A stretch of DNA of 5,859 bases, from assembly GCA_028694875.1 (NCBI GenBank), contig JAQVKB010000080.1, positions 1-5,859 on the forward strand, written 5' to 3'. Positions 1 to 5,344 of this stretch are shown here, in pieces (the stretch's first letter is position 1; each line of letters begins with the position of its first letter). The notes beneath the pieces were generated by a model that searched no databases, was not told the origin of the DNA, and worked only from the letters and a program-made list of their open reading frames with translations. A program made the translations under genes and the position numbers. Source of the stretch: Candidatus Izemoplasmatales bacterium. Its GTDB lineage: Bacteria > Bacillota_I > Bacilli_A > Izemoplasmatales > Hujiaoplasmataceae.

Positions 1-92
1 GCGATCATACCAGCGTGTATGACTTGCTCAACGCCGACGTGGTCATCGCCACGGAAGCCGCGTTGAAGAAGTTTGAGGAGGTTTTGAGCTAA
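1..92 (+). CDS. rplD: 50S ribosomal protein L4 (uL4), C-terminal fragment
   Basis: This is the last 29 codons of a gene that begins before the window; the frame starts at position 3 and ends with TAA at 90-92. The visible tail contains VYDLLNADVVIATEAALKKF and ends EEVLS, the typical end of bacterial L4, in which a central strand-forming segment is followed by a short helix. L4 binds 23S rRNA and sends a loop to the exit-tunnel constriction, and in E. coli it also represses its own operon; none of those regions are in view. Its identity is supported by rplW following 1 nt after the stop, as in the standard S10 order. The SD for rplW lies inside its last codons. The cut at the 5' end is the window edge, not a truncation. 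Confidence 0.93.
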   Translation, partial: DHTSVYDLLNADVVIATEAALKKFEEVLS

Positions 93-93
93 T

Positions 94-375
94 ATGGACA
101 AATACCTAGTTCTGAAACGCCCCGTCGTAAGCGAAAAAACGGCGAAGCTCGCTTCCGAACGCAAATATACGTTCGAAGTCGATCGCAACGCGAACAAGAT
201 CCAAATCAAAGAAGCTGTCGAAGAAATCTTCGACGTCAAAGTTGAATCCGTGAATGTCATCAACATGCCACGCAAGCAAAAAAGAGTTGGTCAATACACC
301 GGCTGGACAGCCGCTGTATCCAAAGCTATCGTCACGCTTGAAAAAGGCTATAAGATCGACATCTACACGGCGTAA
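94..375 (+). CDS. rplW: 50S ribosomal protein L23 (uL23)
   Basis: L23 binds domain III of 23S rRNA at the exit of the peptide tunnel, where trigger factor and SRP dock. The 93-residue product is close to the usual bacterial length of about 95. It has the N-terminal VLKRPVVSEKT stretch, whose Glu14 sits at the position of the known trigger-factor contact (the VSEK motif), then the central EEIFDVKVESVNV strand-helix. The basic extension PRKQKRVGQYTG (59-70) follows, and then the C-terminal KAIVTLEKGYKIDIY strand typical of the family. The ATG lies 1 nt after the rplD stop, and its SD (GAGGAGG, 75-81) is inside rplD with a rather long 12-nt spacer, so coupled translation is likely. Nothing is missing or unusual. 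Confidence 0.97.
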   Translation: MDKYLVLKRPVVSEKTAKLASERKYTFEVDRNANKIQIKEAVEEIFDVKVESVNVINMPRKQKRVGQYTGWTAAVSKAIVTLEKGYKIDIYTA

Positions 376-390
376 CGGGAGGAAACCCTA

Positions 391-1221
391 ATGGCGATTA
401 TCAATTATAAACCGCGTACCCCCGGGACCCGCGGCATGTCGAAGCTCGACTATGCAGAGCTGACGACCAACAAGCCAGAGAAATCGTTGCTCACGCCTCT
501 GAAAAAAGAAGGCGGACGTAACAACCAAGGTAAAATCACCGTCCGTCACCAAGCCGGCGGCGCGAAACGCAAGTATCGCGTAATCGACTTCAAACGGAAC
601 AAAGACGGGATCCCCGCCAAAGTTGCGACGATCGAGTACGATCCTAACCGTAGCGCCAACATCGCTTTGCTCAACTATGTTGACGGCGAAAAGCGTTACA
701 TCCTCGCACCGAAAGGTCTTCAAGTTGGTTCTTTCATCGAAAGTGGCGAAGCCGTCGATATCATCGTCGGTAACGCGATGCCCATCAAGAACATCCCCGT
801 CGGTACCGTGATCCATAACATCGAGTTGTATCCTGGCAAGGGCGGTCAATTGATCCGTGCTGCTGGAACCAGCGCTCAAATTCTTGGCCGCGAAGAACGT
901 TACGTTCTCGTCCGCCTCAAATCCGGCGAAGTTCGTCGTATCCTCGGCGTCTGCCGCGCCACGGTTGGCGAAGTTGGAAACGAATTCCATGAACTCGTTA
1001 AAATCGGTAAAGCCGGTAGACATCGTCACATGGGTGTCAAACCGACAGTTCGTGGTTCTGTGATGAACCCGGTCGACCATCCTCACGGTGGTGGTGAAGG
1101 TCGTCAACCGATCGGTCATCCGTCCCCACTTACCCCTTGGGGCAAACCTGCACTTGGTAAGATTACCCGTAAACACAAATTACCTAGCGATAAACTTATC
1201 GTTAGAAGAAGAAACAAATAG
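391..1221 (+). CDS. rplB: 50S ribosomal protein L2 (uL2)
   Basis: L2 is a primary 23S rRNA binder needed for subunit association and peptidyl transferase activity. The 276-residue product has the family's usual length and a full set of landmarks. The N-terminal region contains GKITVRHQAGGAKRKYR (47-63). The OB-like and SH3-like core spans roughly 70-200. The family signature PTVRGSVMNPVD (218-229) is followed by HPHGGGEG (230-237), where His230 corresponds to the conserved His229 of E. coli near the catalytic centre. The basic tail ends SDKLIVRRRNK. The start is set by GGGAGGA at 377-383, 7 nt upstream. The gene ends in TAG. The region before the signature reads RHRHMG where Bacillus has Trp in place of the second His; I recall HMG in other Firmicutes and do not consider it odd. 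Confidence 0.98.
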   Translation: MAIINYKPRTPGTRGMSKLDYAELTTNKPEKSLLTPLKKEGGRNNQGKITVRHQAGGAKRKYRVIDFKRNKDGIPAKVATIEYDPNRSANIALLNYVDGEKRYILAPKGLQVGSFIESGEAVDIIVGNAMPIKNIPVGTVIHNIELYPGKGGQLIRAAGTSAQILGREERYVLVRLKSGEVRRILGVCRATVGEVGNEFHELVKIGKAGRHRHMGVKPTVRGSVMNPVDHPHGGGEGRQPIGHPSPLTPWGKPALGKITRKHKLPSDKLIVRRRNK

Positions 1222-1241
1222 GAAAGGAGGAACTCAAGTCA

Positions 1242-1529
1242 ATGTCACGTTCTGTTAAAAAAGGTCCTTTTTGCGACGATCATCTCATGAAGAAGGTTGT
1301 CGACGCAAACAAAGCCAATTCCAAAAAAGTCATTCAGACATGGTCCAGACGTTCTACCATTTTCCCGCAGTTCGTCGGACTGACCATCGGTGTCCATAAC
1401 GGCAAAGAGCACATTCCTGTGTATGTTACCGAGGACATGGTCGGCCACAAGCTCGGAGAGTTCTCCCCGACCAGAACCTACCGCGGCCATGCGGATAAAA
1501 AAGCAACGAAGAAAACGGGAGGCAAATAA
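1242..1529 (+). CDS. rpsS: 30S ribosomal protein S19 (uS19)
   Basis: S19 sits in the 30S head, pairs with S13 and contacts 16S rRNA near the A-site finger and the P-site tRNA side. The 95-residue protein shows the family's opening MSRSVKKGPF, the central TWSRRSTIFPQFVG block (33-46), the IGVHNGKEHIPVYVTEDMVG segment (49-68) and the signature HKLGEFSPTRTYRGH (69-83). A short Lys-rich tail follows, making it about three residues longer than the typical 92. The SD is AAGGAGG (1224-1230) with an 11-nt spacer, just after the rplB TAG. The last base of its TAA is the first base of the rplV ATG, a 1-nt overlap (TAATG) that implies termination-reinitiation between the two genes. Confidence 0.98.
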   Translation: MSRSVKKGPFCDDHLMKKVVDANKANSKKVIQTWSRRSTIFPQFVGLTIGVHNGKEHIPVYVTEDMVGHKLGEFSPTRTYRGHADKKATKKTGGK

Positions 1530-1864
1530 TGGAAGCCAAAGCAAAAGCCATCAGCGTCCGGATCGCACCTCGTAAAGTTCGCTTGGTCGTCGATCTGATT
1601 CGTGGAAAGAGCATAGGCGATGCTTATGCGATTCTCAGAAGCACCGCGAAAGGCGCGAGCAAACCAGTTGAAAAGTTGCTCAAGTCCGCCGTCGCGAACG
1701 CGGAACACAACTACCAACTCGACCAAGCCAATTTGTTCATCAAAGAAGTCATGGTCGGTGAAGGAAGAACGTACAAAAGAATGCAACCCCATTCTCAAGG
1801 GCGCGCATTCGCGATTTTGAAGAGAACAAGCCACATTTACATCACCGTGGCTGAGAAAGAGTAG
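1529..1864 (+). CDS. rplV: 50S ribosomal protein L22 (uL22)
   Basis: L22 binds all domains of 23S rRNA early in assembly, and its long beta-hairpin lines the exit tunnel beside L4. The 111 residues match the family length. Visible parts are the N-terminal helix block ISVRIAPRKVRLVVDLIRGK (8-27), the helix VEKLLKSAVANAEHN (47-61), the tunnel hairpin (about 79-100) and the end KRTSHIYITVAEK. Hairpin numbering aligns with E. coli: K83-R84 are kept, but the tip reads P87-H88-S89-Q90-G91-R92 where most bacteria I remember have P-R-A-x-G-R. This region is where macrolide-resistance changes map in E. coli (82-84). The SD GGGAGG (1517-1522) lies in the last codons of rpsS with a 6-nt spacer. The stop is TAG. 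Confidence 0.97.
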   Translation: MEAKAKAISVRIAPRKVRLVVDLIRGKSIGDAYAILRSTAKGASKPVEKLLKSAVANAEHNYQLDQANLFIKEVMVGEGRTYKRMQPHSQGRAFAILKRTSHIYITVAEKE

Positions 1865-1876
1865 GGAGGAGAGAAC

Positions 1877-2524
1877 ATGGGACAGAAGGTCAGTCCAATT
1901 GGACAACGTATCGGGATTATCCTTGATTGGGAATCCAGATGGTATGCCGACAAGAACGACGTGCCAACATTGCTTCATGAAGATCTCAAAATCCGCGATC
2001 TCTTGAACGAACTCTACAAAAACGCCTCGGTTTCGAAAATCGAAATCGAACGCTCCAAATCGAGAGTCATCATCACTGTCAACACCGCGAAACCGGGTAT
2101 GGTCATCGGCCGTAACGGCGAAACGAAAAATGCAGTGGTCGCTCAACTCAAGAAATTGACGAACAAGGAAGTTTTCCTCAATGTCGTCGAAATCAAACGC
2201 GCTGAACTCGACGCCCGTCTTGTGGCTGACAGCATCGCGAAGCAACTTGAAAACCGCGCGTCGTTCCGTCGCGTTCAAAAAGTGGCCATCCAACGCGCGC
2301 TCAAAGCGGGCGCCAAAGGATGCCGCACCTTGATCTCTGGCCGTTTAGCCGGCGCAGAAATCGCACGTAGTGAAGGTTATACCGAAGGGACCGTCCCACT
2401 TCATACCTTGAGAGCGAATATCGATTATGCGCTCGCCGAAGCGAAAACCACGTATGGTAAGCTCGGTATCAAAGTATGGATCTACAAGGGCGAGATCCTG
2501 CCTGCCAAGAAGGAGGCCAAGTAA
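1877..2524 (+). CDS. rpsC: 30S ribosomal protein S3 (uS3)
   Basis: S3 lies on the solvent side of the 30S head and forms part of the mRNA entry channel. The 215-residue product has the N-terminal MGQKVSPIGQRIGI block and DWESRWYAD. A type-II KH domain follows, with the GxxG loop at G78-R79-N80-G81 (in MVIGRNGE). The C-terminal domain ends with GTVPLHTLRANIDYALAEAK (171-190) and GKLGIKVWIYKGE. R131, R132 and K135 (FRRVQK) fall on the positions linked to ribosomal mRNA unwinding in E. coli. The SD GGGAGGAG (1864-1871) overlaps the last base of the rplV TAG. Its own 3' end carries the SD for rplP. Length and motifs are ordinary for Firmicutes. Confidence 0.98.
   Translation: MGQKVSPIGQRIGIILDWESRWYADKNDVPTLLHEDLKIRDLLNELYKNASVSKIEIERSKSRVIITVNTAKPGMVIGRNGETKNAVVAQLKKLTNKEVFLNVVEIKRAELDARLVADSIAKQLENRASFRRVQKVAIQRALKAGAKGCRTLISGRLAGAEIARSEGYTEGTVPLHTLRANIDYALAEAKTTYGKLGIKVWIYKGEILPAKKEAK
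2510..2516 (+). promoter_or_regulatory. Shine-Dalgarno site for rplP, inside rpsC
   Basis: AAGGAGG lies within the last codons of rpsC, 9 nt before ATG 2526. It decides the rplP start against a longer in-frame reading beginning at 2427 inside rpsC. The rpsC stop is 1 nt before the rplP ATG, so a ribosome finishing rpsC covers this site, which favours coupled translation. Confidence 0.85.
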
Positions 2525-2525
2525 A

Positions 2526-2951
2526 ATGTTAATGCCGAAGAGAACGAAATACCGTCGTCCTCATCGCGTGAGCTACGAAGGTCTCGCGAAGGGCGGTTCG
2601 GAAGTTGCATTCGGCGAATACGGCTTGGTCGCGCTCGAAGGCGCATGGATTACCGCGCGTCAAATCGAGGCGAGTCGTATCGCCATGACCCGTTACATGA
2701 AGCGTACTGGTCAAGTCTGGATTAAGATCTTCCCGCATCTTGCGAAAACCAAGAAGCCGCTGGAAGTTCGTATGGGATCCGGTAAAGGTGCGCCGGAAGA
2801 GTGGGTAGCTGTCGTGAAAGAGGGTCTCATCTTGTTTGAGATCGCTGGCGTCAGTGAAGAAATTGCGAAGGAAGCATTGCGCCTCGCATCTCACAAACTT
2901 CCGATTAAGACCAAATTTGTAAAGAAAGCGAGTGCTGAGGACCATGCTTAA
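2526..2951 (+). CDS. rplP: 50S ribosomal protein L16 (uL16)
   Basis: L16 is a late-assembling 50S protein next to the A-site tRNA elbow and the central protuberance. It is universal in bacteria and the site of some evernimicin/avilamycin resistance changes. The 141-residue reading starts MLMPKRTKYRRPHR, matching the family start, which begins ML-PKR in Bacillus. The same frame is open about 99 nt further upstream, to an ATG at 2427, but that extension lies inside rpsC and has no family similarity. The SD AAGGAGG (2510-2516) sits 9 nt before ATG 2526 and settles the start. Landmarks are EGAWITARQIEASRIAMTRY (38-57), the RMGSGKGAPEEWVA signature (82-95; Arg82 corresponds to the E. coli Arg81 that is hydroxylated in that species) and ALRLASHKLPIKTKFV (117-132). 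The gap from rpsC is 1 nt, and the 3' end overlaps rpmC by 8 nt. Confidence 0.97.
   Translation: MLMPKRTKYRRPHRVSYEGLAKGGSEVAFGEYGLVALEGAWITARQIEASRIAMTRYMKRTGQVWIKIFPHLAKTKKPLEVRMGSGKGAPEEWVAVVKEGLILFEIAGVSEEIAKEALRLASHKLPIKTKFVKKASAEDHA
2937..2940 (+). promoter_or_regulatory. Weak, close Shine-Dalgarno for rpmC within rplP
   Basis: GAGG ends only 3 nt before ATG 2944 and is much weaker than the other sites in the window, which are mostly 6-7 base purine runs. Together with the 8-nt overlap of rplP and rpmC, this suggests that rpmC is translated mainly by ribosomes that have just terminated on rplP. This is inference from spacing. Confidence 0.55.
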
Positions 2952-3138
2952 TGTTAAAGAAATCCGTAAGATGGACGACGCCACGTTGCTTTCCCAAATC
3001 GACGATTTGAAAAAGGAATTGTTCAACTTGCGTTTCAAACACGCAACCGGAAAACTCGAAGACACCGCGCGTCTCTTTACCGTCCGCAAGACGATCGCGC
3101 GTATGAAGACGATTCTGACCGAGAGAGAAGCGAAGTAG
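2944..3138 (+). CDS. rpmC: 50S ribosomal protein L29 (uL29)
   Basis: L29 is a small two-helix protein beside L23 at the exit-tunnel mouth. From ATG 2944 the product is 64 residues, the typical length. It begins MLNVKEIRKM and contains the helix-turn-helix core LKKELFNLRFKHATGKLEDTA (22-42), followed by the signature segment VRKTIARMKTILTERE. A GTG at 2932 in the same frame would add four residues (MLRT), but these do not match the family start, and only a weak purine run precedes it. The chosen ATG overlaps the rplP stop by 8 nt. Its SD (GAGG, 2937-2940) is short and only 3 nt away, so translation probably depends on ribosomes arriving from rplP. The stop is TAG. Confidence 0.93.
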   Translation: MLNVKEIRKMDDATLLSQIDDLKKELFNLRFKHATGKLEDTARLFTVRKTIARMKTILTEREAK

Positions 3139-3142
3139 GAGG
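3137..3142 (+). promoter_or_regulatory. Shine-Dalgarno site for rpsQ
   Basis: AGGAGG overlaps the TAG stop of rpmC (3136-3138). Two tandem ATG codons follow at 3147 and 3150. Spacers are 4 and 7 nt, which favours the second ATG; the 87-residue length of the Bacillus homologue agrees. Confidence 0.75.
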
Positions 3143-3149
3143 GATCATG

Positions 3150-3413
3150 ATGGAAGAAAATAGAAGCAGAAAAACGTTCACTGGTACCGTCGTGTCGGAC
3201 AAAAACGACAAGACGATTACAGTCCTCGTTACAACCTACAAAAAGCACCCAATCTACAACAAGCGCGTTATCTCCTCGAAAAAGTTCCGCGCACATGACG
3301 AGCAAAACGCCGCAAAGACGGGCGACGTTGTCGTGATTATGGAGTGCCGTCCTATGTCGGCAACCAAGAGATTCCGTTTGGTTGAAATTGTTCAACAAAA
3401 CGTGAATTTGTAA
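3150..3413 (+). CDS. rpsQ: 30S ribosomal protein S17 (uS17)
   Basis: S17 is a primary binder of the 5' domain of 16S rRNA with an OB fold. The 87-residue reading starts MEENRSRKTFTGTVVSDK, which lines up residue for residue with the Bacillus start. An ATG at 3147 would add one extra Met. The SD AGGAGG (3137-3142) is 7 nt from ATG 3150 but only 4 nt from ATG 3147, so I chose the second; either gives essentially the same protein. Visible motifs are KTITVLVTTYKKHPIYNKRV, then KKFRAHDE, GDVVVIMECRPMSATKRFRLVEIV and a short tail. The signature GD-V-I-E-RP-S-KRF is intact. This is the last gene of the classical S10 operon, yet rplN follows after only 14 nt. Confidence 0.97.
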   Translation: MEENRSRKTFTGTVVSDKNDKTITVLVTTYKKHPIYNKRVISSKKFRAHDEQNAAKTGDVVVIMECRPMSATKRFRLVEIVQQNVNL

Positions 3414-3427
3414 GGGAGGAAACCGAC

Positions 3428-3796
3428 ATGATTCAACAAGAGACTAGATTGAAAATTGCGGATAACTCCGGTGCCAAAGAAATCTTGACAATCAAGGTTC
3501 TCGGTGGCACGAGCCGCAAGTACGCCAACATTGGCGACATCATTGTTGCGACGGTCAAAGCCGCGACACCTGGCGGCATCGTCAAAAAAGGCGAAGTTGT
3601 CAAAGCGGTTATCGTTCGCACCAAACGTGGCGTAAGCCGTCCTGATGGATCCTACATCAAATTCGACGACAACGCAGCGGTCATCATTAAGGAAGACAAG
3701 TCCCCGAAGGGAACTCGGATCTTTGGTCCGGTTGCCCGCGAGCTCAGAGAAGCGGAATTCACGAAGATCGTTTCTCTCGCTCCGGAAGTCTTGTAA
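3428..3796 (+). CDS. rplN: 50S ribosomal protein L14 (uL14)
   Basis: L14 is a beta-barrel 50S protein at the subunit interface. It bridges to 16S rRNA helix 14 with L19 and is the target of the silencing factor RsfS. The 122 residues are exactly the usual bacterial length. The start MIQQETRLKIADNSGAKE is canonical. The family signature runs from AVIV (60-63) through DG (73-74), F79 and N82 to VI (85-86). The C-terminal half has KGTRIFGPVARELRE and ends SLAPEVL. The SD GGGAGGA (3414-3420) directly follows the rpsQ TAA with a 7-nt spacer. In E. coli this gene begins a separate spc operon; no promoter-like sequence is visible here, so it is probably cotranscribed with rpsQ. Confidence 0.98.
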   Translation: MIQQETRLKIADNSGAKEILTIKVLGGTSRKYANIGDIIVATVKAATPGGIVKKGEVVKAVIVRTKRGVSRPDGSYIKFDDNAAVIIKEDKSPKGTRIFGPVARELREAEFTKIVSLAPEVL

Positions 3797-3811
3797 GGGA
3801 GGGCTGACACC

Positions 3812-4174
3812 ATGAAACTGAAAAAAGGCGACAAGGTCGTCATCATCTCCGGATCCGAAAAAGGAAAGACCGGCACGATTGCGAAAATCCTCGGCAAGAC
3901 CGAGCGCGTCCTATTGGACGGCGACGGCATCAAGAAGGTCAAGAAACATCTGAAGCCTTCCCAAGTCAATCCTGACGGCGGCATCGTGGAAGTTCAAAAA
4001 CCGATTCATGCTTCCAATGTCATGCTTGTCGATGCCAAAACCAAGAAACCAACGCGTATTGGTTTCAAAGCGGTCACCCGTAAGGCGACCAAAGACGAAG
4101 TTAAAAAGTTCAAACAAGACGAAATCACTGAGACCGTTCGCTTTGCGAAAAAATCCGGCGAAGTGTTGAAGTAA
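3812..4174 (+). CDS. rplX: 50S ribosomal protein L24 (uL24), long C-terminal variant
   Basis: L24 is one of two assembly-initiator proteins of the 50S subunit, binding the 5' region of 23S rRNA near the tunnel exit. The KOW domain is clear: MKLKKGDKVVIISGSEKGKT (1-20). KKVKKHLKPSQVNPDGGIVE (41-60) and PIHASNVMLVD follow, and the end FAKKSGEVLK is typical. At 120 residues it is about 17 longer than the Bacillus protein as I remember it (103). The extra length is mostly between GFK (84-86) and VRFAKKSG (109-116), where Bacillus has a short DGKK turn. About 2 residues are added near LDGDGIKK (35-42). The inserted stretch is Lys/Asp/Glu-rich, and no frameshift is needed to explain it. The SD GGGAGGG (3797-3803) abuts the rplN stop with an 8-nt spacer. 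Confidence 0.95.
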   Translation: MKLKKGDKVVIISGSEKGKTGTIAKILGKTERVLLDGDGIKKVKKHLKPSQVNPDGGIVEVQKPIHASNVMLVDAKTKKPTRIGFKAVTRKATKDEVKKFKQDEITETVRFAKKSGEVLK

Positions 4175-4189
4175 GGAAGGAGAGTTCAT

Positions 4190-4732
4190 ATGAATCGTTT
4201 GCAAACCAAATACAAAGACGAAATTATGCCAGCTCTTCAGGCCAAGTTCAACTACACTTCCGTGATGGAAAGCCCGAAGATCTCGAAGATCGTCATCAAT
4301 ATCGGCGTTGGCGACGCCGTTGCGAATCCCAAAGTGTTGGATGACGCGGTCGCCGAACTTACCCAAATCACCGGTCAAAAGCCGCTTGTGACGAAGGCAA
4401 AGAAATCCATCGCCAGCTTCAAACTCCGTGAGGGCATGGCCATCGGCTGCAAAGTGACCCTCCGTGGCGAGAGAATGTACCAATTCTTGGACAAGCTCAT
4501 CACCATCGCCTTGCCGCGTGTGAGAGACTTCCGTGGTATCAATCCGAAAGGTTTTGATGGACGCGGGAACTACACGCTCGGCGTCAAAGAACAACTGATC
4601 TTCCCCGAAATTAACTACGATAAGATCAACAAAATCCGCGGCATGGACATCGTCATCGTGACGACAGCCAAGAACGATCAAGAAGCGTTCGAACTGTTGA
4701 AACTTTACGGCATGCCGTTCAGAAAGAACTAA
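4190..4732 (+). CDS. rplE: 50S ribosomal protein L5 (uL5)
   Basis: L5 binds 5S rRNA in the central protuberance, contacts P-site tRNA and takes part in the B1b bridge to S13. The 180-residue product matches the family length (about 179). It begins MNRLQTKYKDEIMPALQAKF, followed by KISKIVINIGVGDAV (30-44). The L5 signature LTQITGQKPLVTKAKKS (57-73) comes next, then FKLREGMAIGCKVTLRG (77-93), the flexible P-site loop region RVRDFRGINPKGFDGRGNY (110-128) and FPEINYDKINKIRGMDI. The SD AAGGAGA (4177-4183) lies just past the rplX TAA, about 6-7 nt from the ATG. Nothing is unusual. In E. coli the S8 repressor site is near the start of this gene; I could not recognise an equivalent fold by eye. Confidence 0.98.
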   Translation: MNRLQTKYKDEIMPALQAKFNYTSVMESPKISKIVINIGVGDAVANPKVLDDAVAELTQITGQKPLVTKAKKSIASFKLREGMAIGCKVTLRGERMYQFLDKLITIALPRVRDFRGINPKGFDGRGNYTLGVKEQLIFPEINYDKINKIRGMDIVIVTTAKNDQEAFELLKLYGMPFRKN

Positions 4733-4742
4733 GGAGGCTACC

Positions 4743-4928
4743 ATGGCGAAAACATCCATGAAGATCCGTCAAAAGCGCGGATCCAAATTCCCAGTACGGG
4801 ATTATACAAGATGCGAACGTTGCGGTCGTCCCCATGCGGTCTATCGTAAGTTCAAACTCTGCCGTATTTGCTTCCGCGAACTCGCCTATAAAGGCCAGAT
4901 TCCCGGAGTCAAAAAGGCAAGCTGGTAA
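4743..4928 (+). CDS. rpsZ: 30S ribosomal protein S14, zinc-binding type Z (uS14)
   Basis: S14 is a late-assembling 30S head protein between S3, S10 and S19. This 61-residue form is the short, zinc-binding (C+) version found in Firmicutes, Thermus and others, not the roughly 100-residue form of E. coli. The four zinc ligands are all present as C24-E-R-C27 and C40-R-I-C43. The flanks KIRQKRGSKFPVRDYTR and FRELAYKGQIPGVKKASW are near-identical to the Bacillus protein as I remember it. The gene is also called rpsN or rpsN1. The SD AAGGAGG (4731-4737) overlaps the rplE TAA with a 5-nt spacer. A zinc-free paralogue, common in such bacteria under zinc limitation, is not in this window. Confidence 0.98.
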   Translation: MAKTSMKIRQKRGSKFPVRDYTRCERCGRPHAVYRKFKLCRICFRELAYKGQIPGVKKASW

Positions 4929-4945
4929 GGAAGGAGGCCACCACA

Positions 4946-5344
4946 ATGGTTATGACCGATCCGATTGCGGATATGCTTACAAGAATCCGTAACGCCAATC
5001 AAATGAAGAAAACGACCGTGGAAATGCCCGCCTCGAAACTCAAAGTCGAAATCCTCGCCGTCTTGAAAGCGGAAGGATACATCACCGAATTTGAAGTCAT
5101 CGAAGAAGGCATCCAAGGAAGTATCAAAGTCACGCTGAAATATCTCAGCAACCAACAAAGAGCCGTGCGGGGTCTCAAGAAGATCTCCAAACCTGGTCTC
5201 AGAGTTTATGCAAAAACAGACGAACTGCCCAGAGTTTTGAATGGTCTTGGCATCGCGATCGTCTCGACGTCGAGAGGCATCATGACGGACCGCGAAGCAC
5301 GCAAACAAAACATTGGCGGCGAAGTCCTGGCGTACGTTTGGTAA
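4946..5344 (+). CDS. rpsH: 30S ribosomal protein S8 (uS8)
   Basis: S8 organises the central domain of 16S rRNA (helix 21) and, in E. coli, represses the spc operon by binding its mRNA. The 132-residue protein has the N-terminal DPIADMLTRIRNAN (5-18), the middle KAEGYITEFEV (41-51) and the rRNA-binding C-terminal signature GIAIVSTSRGIMTDREARK (102-120) ending GGEVLAYVW. The start is ATG 4946 (MVMTDPIAD), 8 nt after AAGGAGG (4931-4937). The in-frame ATG at 4952 resembles other S8 starts (MTDPIADML) but would have a 14-nt spacer, so it is less likely. It is followed by the widest gap of the window, 48 nt before rplF. Confidence 0.97.
   Translation: MVMTDPIADMLTRIRNANQMKKTTVEMPASKLKVEILAVLKAEGYITEFEVIEEGIQGSIKVTLKYLSNQQRAVRGLKKISKPGLRVYAKTDELPRVLNGLGIAIVSTSRGIMTDREARKQNIGGEVLAYVW

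Noticed and set aside
1021..1035. L2 reads HRHMG where Bacillus has a Trp, close to the conserved His loop
   Set aside because: I recall HMG at this position in other Firmicutes L2 proteins, and all signature residues and His230 are intact, so it is normal variation.
388..1176. Long reverse-strand open frame opposite rplB (262 codons)
   Set aside because: It is an antisense shadow of a strongly codon-biased gene that rarely uses TTA, CTA or TCA, so few stops fall on the opposite strand. It has no recognisable protein family and no independent initiation signal.
1478..2293. Long reverse-strand open frame opposite rpsS/rplV/rpsC (271 codons)
   Set aside because: It spans three conserved ribosomal genes and its translation resembles no family. 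The same codon-bias explanation applies.
2427..2525. N-terminal extension of L16 to an upstream ATG
   Set aside because: The extension lies wholly within rpsC and adds a non-family sequence. The strong SD at 2510-2516 and the MLMPKR start at 2526 fit L16.
2529..3398. Long reverse-strand open frame opposite rplP/rpmC/rpsQ (289 codons)
   Set aside because: Its length alone looks striking, but it runs across three gene junctions of well-identified genes and has no family-like motifs.
4175..4260. Possible S8 repressor-binding site at the start of rplE, as in E. coli
   Set aside because: I could not identify a helix resembling the 16S rRNA S8 site by eye, and this type of control is not established for Firmicutes-like operons.
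3911..4759. Long reverse-strand open frame opposite rplX/rplE (282 codons)
   Set aside because: It is an antisense shadow of rplX, rplE and the start of rpsZ, with no motif or family support.
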